Assembly: GCF_018780565.1 (NCBI RefSeq)
Contig: NZ_JADMJN010000001.1
Coordinates: 30,756 to 94,755 of the forward strand
DNA: 64,000 nucleotides
Direction: 5' to 3'
DNA from: Rhodoferax sp.
GTDB lineage: Bacteria > Pseudomonadota > Gammaproteobacteria > Burkholderiales > Burkholderiaceae_C
Below are positions 58,575-64,000 of this stretch, one piece after another (the first letter of the stretch is position 1; each line of letters begins with the position of its first letter). Below the pieces are notes generated by a model. That model saw only the letters and a list, made by a program, of their open reading frames with translations. It did not search any database and had not been told where the DNA came from. A program made the position numbers and the translations under genes.

Positions 58575-59780
58575 TCATCGTCGCTCCTGCAGTGGCGGTG
58601 GAGCGCGGATGGCATGCCCCCGCAGAATGGTCTGGGTAATGAGCATCGTCGCACCGCAGTGGGCACAAACAAAGGCGGCCCGCACCAGGTCCGCTGTAGT
58701 GTCAACAGCAGTGACTTCAACACTGACAAGCGTTGCCACGTTGAGCAGCTCCCGGGCTACGGCGAGCTTCTCTTTACGCCCGTTGTTGGCAATCAAACCA
58801 AAGTGGCGGATGCGGTGAAACCCAACAGGCAATACATGCAGCAGGAATCTACGCATGAACTCATCGGCCGCGAGCGTCATGGTCTTGTGCCGTGGCTTAT
58901 CCGGGTTGCTCTTGTCGCGGTAGTCTTTCCATTTAAAAGTAATCCCGCGCTCATCCATTGCCAGCAGCCGGGAGTTGGCAATGGCCACCCGGTGCGTGTA
59001 ACGCGACAGATAAGCCAATACAGCCTGCGGCCCCGCAAACGGGCGTTTGGCATACACCACCCATTCACATTGGCCCAGTGGCGCCAGCCACTTGGCAAAA
59101 GCCTTGGGGTCGGCCAGCCCGGAGTGTTCACCAAAGAACTGCAGCTTGCCCCCACGGTAGGCCTCTTGCAGTGCCTCCAGAAACCGCCGCCGAAACAGGC
59201 GCGACAGTACCCGCACCGACAGGAAGAAACCCGGCTTGCAAGATACCCAGCGCTTGCCATCGCTCGCGAGTCCACCGCCCGGAACAATGCCATGCACATG
59301 GGGATGGTGCGTCAGTGCCGATCCCCAGGTATGCAACACCAGCGTCACCCCGACCTGTGCACCCAGGTGCTTGGGGTCTGCGGCGATGGTGGCCAGTGTT
59401 TCAGCGGCAATCTCAAACAACAAGCCGTAGACCACGGGCTTGTTGTAATAAGCAATGTCACTGATGGGGGCCGGGAGTGTGAAGACCACGTGGTAGTAGT
59501 CCACCGGCAAGAGGTCGGCTTGCCGGGCCTCCAACCAGCGCTTGGCCGCAGCAGTCTGGCACTTGGGGCAATGGCGGTTGCGGCAGGAGTTGTAGGACAC
59601 CTGATCGTGCTCGCAGCCTGGGCAATGCAAAACGTGTCCCCCCAGCGCCGCGGTGCGGCACTGCTCGATGGCTGTCATGACCTTGAGCTGACCCATACTC
59701 AGGTGCGAGGCGTGGGTCTGCCGCCAGGCTGGCCCATGGGCGCGGAAGATGTCCGCAACCTCCAGGGCACTTGGCCCCAT
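58575..59780 (-). CDS. IS91-family HUH transposase
   Basis: A 401-residue rolling-circle transposase. The N-terminal zinc finger has HCPGCEHDQVSYNSCRNRHC. The HUH metal motif is THHPHVHGIVPGGGL and the tyrosine motif is LAYLSRYTHRVAIANSRLL. A further Cys pair near the end is FVCAHCGATM. It nicks one end and moves by rolling-circle replication, often carrying flanking DNA. It lies 9 bp after a tyrosine recombinase gene on the same strand, an arrangement seen in several IS91-group elements. The frame is intact. Confidence 0.92.
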   Translation of the reverse strand: MGPSALEVADIFRAHGPAWRQTHASHLSMGQLKVMTAIEQCRTAALGGHVLHCPGCEHDQVSYNSCRNRHCPKCQTAAAKRWLEARQADLLPVDYYHVVFTLPAPISDIAYYNKPVVYGLLFEIAAETLATIAADPKHLGAQVGVTLVLHTWGSALTHHPHVHGIVPGGGLASDGKRWVSCKPGFFLSVRVLSRLFRRRFLEALQEAYRGGKLQFFGEHSGLADPKAFAKWLAPLGQCEWVVYAKRPFAGPQAVLAYLSRYTHRVAIANSRLLAMDERGITFKWKDYRDKSNPDKPRHKTMTLAADEFMRRFLLHVLPVGFHRIRHFGLIANNGRKEKLAVARELLNVATLVSVEVTAVDTTADLVRAAFVCAHCGATMLITQTILRGHAIRAPPPLQERR

Positions 59781-59789
59781 GTATCGGAC

Positions 59790-60611
59790 CTATGAAGGCT
59801 GCAAGGTTTCCAGCGGACTGATCACTTCGCGCAGGACGTCGGTGGCGACCTGGACGTAGTGCGCCGTGGTGTCCAGTCGCTGGTGCCCCAGTAAAACCTG
59901 GATCACACGAATGTCCACCTTCTGTTCCAGCAGGTGGGTGGCGAAACTGTGGCGCAAGGTGTGCATGGACACCCGCTTGTCGATCTTGGCCATGGTGGCC
60001 GCGTCGTGGATGGCCCGGTTGAGTTGGCGGGTGCTGAGTGATTGCAAGGGATCAAGGCCCGGAAACAACCAACCACCCTCCAGAATCTTGCCCTGCGCGC
60101 GTGCGACGCGCCACCACACGCGCAGGCGTTCCAGCAAAACCGGTGAGAGCATGGCGTAACGGTCTTTGTGGCCTTTGCCTTGTTCTACGCGCAGCGTCAT
60201 GCGTTTGCTGTCAATGTCGCCAACCTTGAGTGCAACGACTTCACCCACCCGCAATCCCGTTCCGTACGCCAATGACAGCGCCGTCTGGTGCTTGATGTGG
60301 CCGACGCAGGCGATCAAGCGGGTCACTTCGTCCTTGCTCAGAATCACCGGTAGCTTGTGCGGCACGCGTACCGATTGCATCTTGGCCATGGCCTCAGGGC
60401 GGCCCAGGGTCACTTCAAAGAGAAAGTTCAAACCCACAATGGTGGCATTGAGTGTGATGGGGGAAGTGCCTTGGTCGATCAGATGCAATTGGAAGCGGCG
60501 CAGGTCTTCATCGGTGGCGGTGTCAGGGGATTTGCCAAGGAACTTGGCGAACTTGCGAACCGCCCGGATGTAGGCTGATCGAGTCTTGGGCGCAAGTTTG
60601 CGCATTCGCAT
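59790..60611 (-). CDS. Tyrosine recombinase of the IS91-type element
   Basis: A 273-residue XerC/D-like integrase with an N-terminal SAM-like domain (TRSAYIRAVRKFAKFLGKSP). The catalytic set is complete: Arg in YGTGLRVGEVVALKVGD, Lys in EQGKGHKDRYAMLSP, HTLRHSFATHLLEQK, and LGHQRLDTTAHYVQV with the Tyr. It directly precedes the HUH transposase gene and is probably part of the same element; its role in IS91-type transposition is not clear. Confidence 0.9.
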   Translation of the reverse strand: MRMRKLAPKTRSAYIRAVRKFAKFLGKSPDTATDEDLRRFQLHLIDQGTSPITLNATIVGLNFLFEVTLGRPEAMAKMQSVRVPHKLPVILSKDEVTRLIACVGHIKHQTALSLAYGTGLRVGEVVALKVGDIDSKRMTLRVEQGKGHKDRYAMLSPVLLERLRVWWRVARAQGKILEGGWLFPGLDPLQSLSTRQLNRAIHDAATMAKIDKRVSMHTLRHSFATHLLEQKVDIRVIQVLLGHQRLDTTAHYVQVATDVLREVISPLETLQPS

Positions 60612-60659
60612 GTCGAGGGTCGGCAGGGATTCATGTAAAAACCCGCAGAAACGACCTTA

Positions 60660-60677
60660 ACCCTATGATTCCATTGG
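60660..60677. repeat. Short repeat of the tnpA 3' end
   Basis: ACCCTATGATTCCATTGG matches ACCCTATGACTCCATTGG at 61788-61805 in 17 of 18 bases; the latter includes the last codons (PMES) and stop of the Tn3 tnpA. The two copies flank the unknown G8 gene. Confidence 0.5.
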
Positions 60678-60695
60678 ATTTAGCTGTGAACGCGT

Positions 60696-61734
60696 TCAGG
60701 TGTCCCCTTGCAGATCTGCTGGCGCGCAAAGTGTCTCTGCCGCCCACGCCGGCGCAAACCCATCGTTGAGGATCTGCATCCACGAAAGCTCGGTGTTCGG
60801 CACTGCCTTGGGCAACAGGAAATCCGTCTTCGAAACGGTTTCAACAACACAAAGACCACCGCTGCCAACACCCAACCTAAACTCCGGATTTGCGACAGCG
60901 GCAACCGCAGAATGCGTGCGAAACTGGCCTGCAGGGTCGTCCACTACGGTTGCCAACGTGCGGACCAAATCGGATATTTGATCGCATGCCAGCGTCAGGC
61001 GTAGCGGCGTTGACGCCGACGTCACCCCCCCCTCCAGGCGCCCCATAGGCTGCCCCATTGAAGCTGTAAAAGCTCCCCACTCCGCCCTCTCTGAGGTTGC
61101 TGACCTGTGTGGTGGTCAATGGCTCTGCTGACGACAGAAACTGACCTCTGATCTTGAACTGGTCGATGAACTCCGGCCAGTTTCTCGCCATCGTGTCGAA
61201 GAGATCCACGTTGGCGAAGCCAAGTTTGTCAGGATGGCGAAGGACGTCAATGAATGCAACGCCATTTCCGCCGACAAGGCAAAACGCCAGATAGTCAGCT
61301 GATGCGGAGAAGAACCGTCCCTGACGGATGGGCTTTGTTGTCAAGTGAAAGTGCAGGATGCCCCAATCCGCGTACAAGAGATCCGTTCTTGCATGCCTGG
61401 TTTCGCCGCTGGTGTCATGGTTCAGTATCAGCCCACGTCCTTGATAGGGGTTGACATTGACGCCTTGCTCAAACCGCTCGACTAGCTGCTGCAGGCCCTT
61501 CTTTGCGTCATCAGGCAGGTTTGCAATCGGGAACTTGTCCGAAAGCACGACGGGCCTCGGAAACGGATCAACGTAGCGATGACGGAAGTCGAGCCAGCGC
61601 AGCAAAGGTGAGCTGAGGTTCGGCTTCTCCTTGTTGAACTTCAGGTCGAACTTGTCGACGAACGCCGCGGCGAGATCCTCCAGATCGGAGTCGAACCTTG
61701 TCGCAGCTAAATTGGGGGGAGTGTCATTGGGCAT
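60696..61734 (-). pseudogene. Unknown gene frameshifted at a run of eight G
   Basis: From ATG 61734 (MPNDTPPNLAATRFDSDLED) the frame encodes about 236 residues through LLYADWGILHFHLTTKPI, RFFSASADYLAFCLVGG, DLFDTMARNWPEFIDQF and SFYSFNGAAYGAPGG. It enters a G8 tract (C8 at 61025-61032 on the plus strand), then leaves frame. Removing one G joins it to TSASTPLRLTLACDQISDLV and on to the stop at 60696, giving about 345 residues. The DWG-LHFHL core followed by a VxLF-D-M--NWP helix resembles proteins I have seen in defence and mobile contexts, but I cannot name the family. It could be phase-variable, a decayed gene or a sequencing error. It lies between the IS91 element and a Tn3 tnpA. Confidence 0.6.
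61025..61032. repeat. Homopolymer tract at the frameshift
   Basis: Eight C on the plus strand (eight G in the coding sense) at the exact point where the unknown gene changes frame. Such tracts slip in replication. Confidence 0.85.
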
Positions 61735-61790
61735 AGGCCCGATATTAGAAGAGTTGTTGCGTGGACTCAGGGGGCATTTTCCCAACTACC

Positions 61791-64000
61791 CTATGACTCC
61801 ATTGGGATGATGGTGGCGTCGAAATTCAAAGGGCCGATCTTGCGCCGGAAATCCAGCGTGTAGTCCCCAAACCGGTTGATGTGGGCAGTGCGAAACGGCG
61901 CCAAGCCCGCCAGGATCTCCAGCGTGATCTCGGTACCCTCGTCGCGAAGCTCCTGCAGAACCCGCGTCATGCCCACCACGTTGTGCAGAATGATCATGTT
62001 GGCCACCAAATGGTTGTACTTGATCACCTTGCGCTGTTCATGCCGGATGTTCTCCGCAATGATCCCTTCTCCCCCAAAAAATGACCACTGGGCAAAGCCG
62101 TTGAACTGCTCACTCTTGTTGGTTTCGGCATGGATCACCTTGCGCAGCCCGACATCGCCGATGTAGCTCAGCAGGAACATGGTCCGGATCACCTTGCCGA
62201 GCTCCACAAACGCGAAATACAGCTTGTTCTTGCGGCTGTAGGTGCCGAGCCGGCGCAGGATGGCCGACGGCGTAATTTTGCCGGTCTTGATGGAAACCGC
62301 CACCCGCAGCATCGCTGGCAAATGCAGTTCAATCAGCCGCCAGTCGATCACGTCGCTGAACAGCGCATTGATGTTCCGGTAAGCATTGCCCGGCTCCGGG
62401 CGATGGAATTTGAGGTCCTGGATACCCCGGATGCGCGGCATGAGCTGGATGCCCAGGAGGTGCGCCAGCGCGAAGACCGGGTAACTCTGGGCCTGCGTGT
62501 CGCCGTGAATCGTGTCCGGCCGGATGTCCGATTCGTTCGTCATTAGCCCGTCCAGGATGTGGATGCCCTCATAGGTGCCGCAGGAAATGAAATGGCTGAA
62601 CAGCGCGATGAACTTGTCGGACACGTGGTAGTAGCCGATCCCGCCATACCCGCCGTAGCGGATATGGTGTTCCGACAGCAGGTTTTGCTCATACAGGTTC
62701 CACTTGGTGCCGTCGGCCGACGCGTGCTTGCCCGTGCCCCAATAGCCCGGCAATTCAAACTTGTTGTACGCGTTGATCACCTTGACAATGGCCATGTCCA
62801 GAAGGTCTTCGCTGACGTATTTCAAATTGAGCCAGGAGATCTGCCGGCGGCTCAGCCCTTTGATCGATTTGGCGGTCTGCACCGGCCCCAGGTTGCAGCC
62901 GTAGCAAAACAGCGTCGTGATGACGCGCATGCGCAGGTCCTCCAGGCGGCTGTCGGTCCCGGCCAGCGGCCGGAACAGTTTGTGCAGGTCCAGCCAGCGC
63001 TCGGTGTCGATCATGACATCCACGATGCTGGCCGCCTTCATCCGCTCTGTGATCAGGGCGTCGATCCGCGCGGCCGCCTCGACGATTTCTGAGCGCGGCG
63101 GTTTCCGCAGGATCAGGCGGCCATCAACAATTTCCGCATGGGCGTTTTCCGGGAAATTGGCGTCGATGTCCCGGGCCCGCTGGGCCATGGCTGATTTGAG
63201 CATTGACACAAAGGTGCCGGGATCTGTCTCGATGCCGGTGACCTGGCCATAGTCGCCCACCTCTTTTTCAAAGGTTTCGTCATCGACCAGCTGCTCGCGG
63301 TAGTCGTCATAACGCTCCCCGTACTTGATGAAGAGATCGCCCGACTTCAGGTCGTCCTTAACCGCATGCATGACCGCCAGCTCAAAATACCGTCGATGGA
63401 CAGCCTCTGCCCGGCCTTTGCCCAAGGGCTTGACCAGCACCAACCTCTTCCATTGGCCTGACATCCAGCGGAAATCCTTGTCTTCACTCAGGTCCAGCAT
63501 GTCCAGCGGCACGATGTCCGCGCGATTGTCGCGCAGCTTGTAAAGAGCCTCAATCAACCGTTCTACCACCTGGTCCTCGCTGCTGGCCTTGGGCGAGGCA
63601 ATGCCGATGCAGTTGAGCAGCTGAGCCCGGACCATCTTGTAAGGCTGCAGCAGGAAAGGCAGGTGGTTGCGGCCGGCATAGGCCAGGTGCTGTTCGCATT
63701 CGTTCAGCAGCTCGTCCACGTCGGCCACCAGGGTGGTGCCGATGGCATCCACGCGCTGGGTGTCCGTCCCCTCCAGCTGGTAGGCGCCCAGGATGTCCTT
63801 GAGCTGCCCGACCAGCATGTCGGTTTTCTGGACCCGCTCCTGCTGGAAAGATAGCAATTTCTGCCTGGCGTTGTTTTCCAGGTTTTGCATGAGGCGGATA
63901 AACAGGTCGGCTGCATCATCCAGAGACTGGGCATGCTGCGCCCGGATGAAGATCACCGCCAGGGCGTAGCGCTTTTGCGGCTTGAGTTCGGCCATCTCGG
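61791..64000 (-). CDS. tnpA: Tn3-family transposase, partial (N-terminus beyond window)
   Basis: At least 736 C-terminal residues of a Tn3 transposase are visible; the frame is open at the right edge, where AELKPQKRYALAVIFIRAQH is clearly internal sequence. The catalytic region has ASADGTKWNLYEQNLLSEHH, HGDTQAQSYPVFAL and NKSEQFNGFAQWSFFGGEGI. It is homologous along its length to the fragment at 56791-58207 but diverged. About 250 N-terminal residues should lie outside. Its stop is followed at once by the unknown G8 gene rather than by an obvious terminal repeat. Confidence 0.92.
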   Translation of the reverse strand, partial: EMAELKPQKRYALAVIFIRAQHAQSLDDAADLFIRLMQNLENNARQKLLSFQQERVQKTDMLVGQLKDILGAYQLEGTDTQRVDAIGTTLVADVDELLNECEQHLAYAGRNHLPFLLQPYKMVRAQLLNCIGIASPKASSEDQVVERLIEALYKLRDNRADIVPLDMLDLSEDKDFRWMSGQWKRLVLVKPLGKGRAEAVHRRYFELAVMHAVKDDLKSGDLFIKYGERYDDYREQLVDDETFEKEVGDYGQVTGIETDPGTFVSMLKSAMAQRARDIDANFPENAHAEIVDGRLILRKPPRSEIVEAAARIDALITERMKAASIVDVMIDTERWLDLHKLFRPLAGTDSRLEDLRMRVITTLFCYGCNLGPVQTAKSIKGLSRRQISWLNLKYVSEDLLDMAIVKVINAYNKFELPGYWGTGKHASADGTKWNLYEQNLLSEHHIRYGGYGGIGYYHVSDKFIALFSHFISCGTYEGIHILDGLMTNESDIRPDTIHGDTQAQSYPVFALAHLLGIQLMPRIRGIQDLKFHRPEPGNAYRNINALFSDVIDWRLIELHLPAMLRVAVSIKTGKITPSAILRRLGTYSRKNKLYFAFVELGKVIRTMFLLSYIGDVGLRKVIHAETNKSEQFNGFAQWSFFGGEGIIAENIRHEQRKVIKYNHLVANMIILHNVVGMTRVLQELRDEGTEITLEILAGLAPFRTAHINRFGDYTLDFRRKIGPLNFDATIIPMES

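Noticed and set aside
58548..59795. Plus-strand open frame of 415 codons
   Set aside because: It is antisense to the IS91 transposase, whose motifs are clear.

Overview
The window looks like part of a large accessory plasmid from a beta-proteobacterium of the order Burkholderiales, probably Comamonadaceae-like. It carries an iteron-type replication origin with a Rep_3 initiator, a parA-parB partition locus with its own palindromic sites, toxin-antitoxin genes and relics, and many transposons. Gene content and family resemblance support this; no species can be named from the sequence alone.

Layout. 1-6.5 kb: a Tn3-family transposition module (large tyrosine recombinase, KilA-N protein, transposase, an unknown passenger cut by the window edge). 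7-13.4 kb: a membrane protein followed by IS debris, including a TniA/TniB-type element with a damaged helper gene and a fused pair of IS fragments. 13.7-15.6 kb: an exported caspase-like protein. 15.8-37.7 kb: a umuD-DUF1810-umuC SOS operon whose umuC is split after codon 34 by a 19.7-kb island. 37.8-39.7 kb: SRAP, low-molecular-weight phosphatase and S1/P1 nuclease genes, divergent from umuD across one LexA box. 40-43.7 kb: a hybrid histidine kinase, a compact folded element and small genes. 44-48.2 kb: a second large recombinase and an AbiE-like gene pair behind a double palindrome. 48.7-50.4 kb: an intact Phd-type antitoxin with decayed vapC and hipA. 50.4-56.1 kb: the plasmid backbone (parS-like sites, parB, parA, iterons, rep, a catalytically degenerate tyrosine recombinase). 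56.6-64 kb: Tn3 transposase genes, an IS91-type element and an unknown gene broken at a homopolymer.

The strongest observation is the island at 17042-36716. Its ends carry an 8-bp direct repeat (TC[A/G]TTGTT), and exactly 16 bp inside each copy lies a perfect 10-bp inverted repeat (TGTTAGTAGG). Next to the right end is an operon of three different tyrosine recombinases plus a small helix-turn-helix/coiled-coil protein, the composition I recall for GInt-type islands (ginABCD) that enter umuC/rulB genes. The cargo is metal handling: merR-merT-merP without merA, cadR-cadA, and czcI-czcCBA with accessory periplasmic and zinc-ribbon genes. The island carries its own complete umuC, 22 bp behind the recombinase operon, whose equivalent target site is altered. 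It may therefore restore the function it destroys.

Other points of interest are the AbiE-like pair whose double palindrome abuts its start codon, three copies of a 19-bp parS-like palindrome (one inside parB), seven 16-bp iterons, a 77-nt element predicted to fold as an 11-bp stem closing three hairpins, a caspase with a LytM-like N-terminal region, and an unknown gene interrupted at a run of eight G residues.
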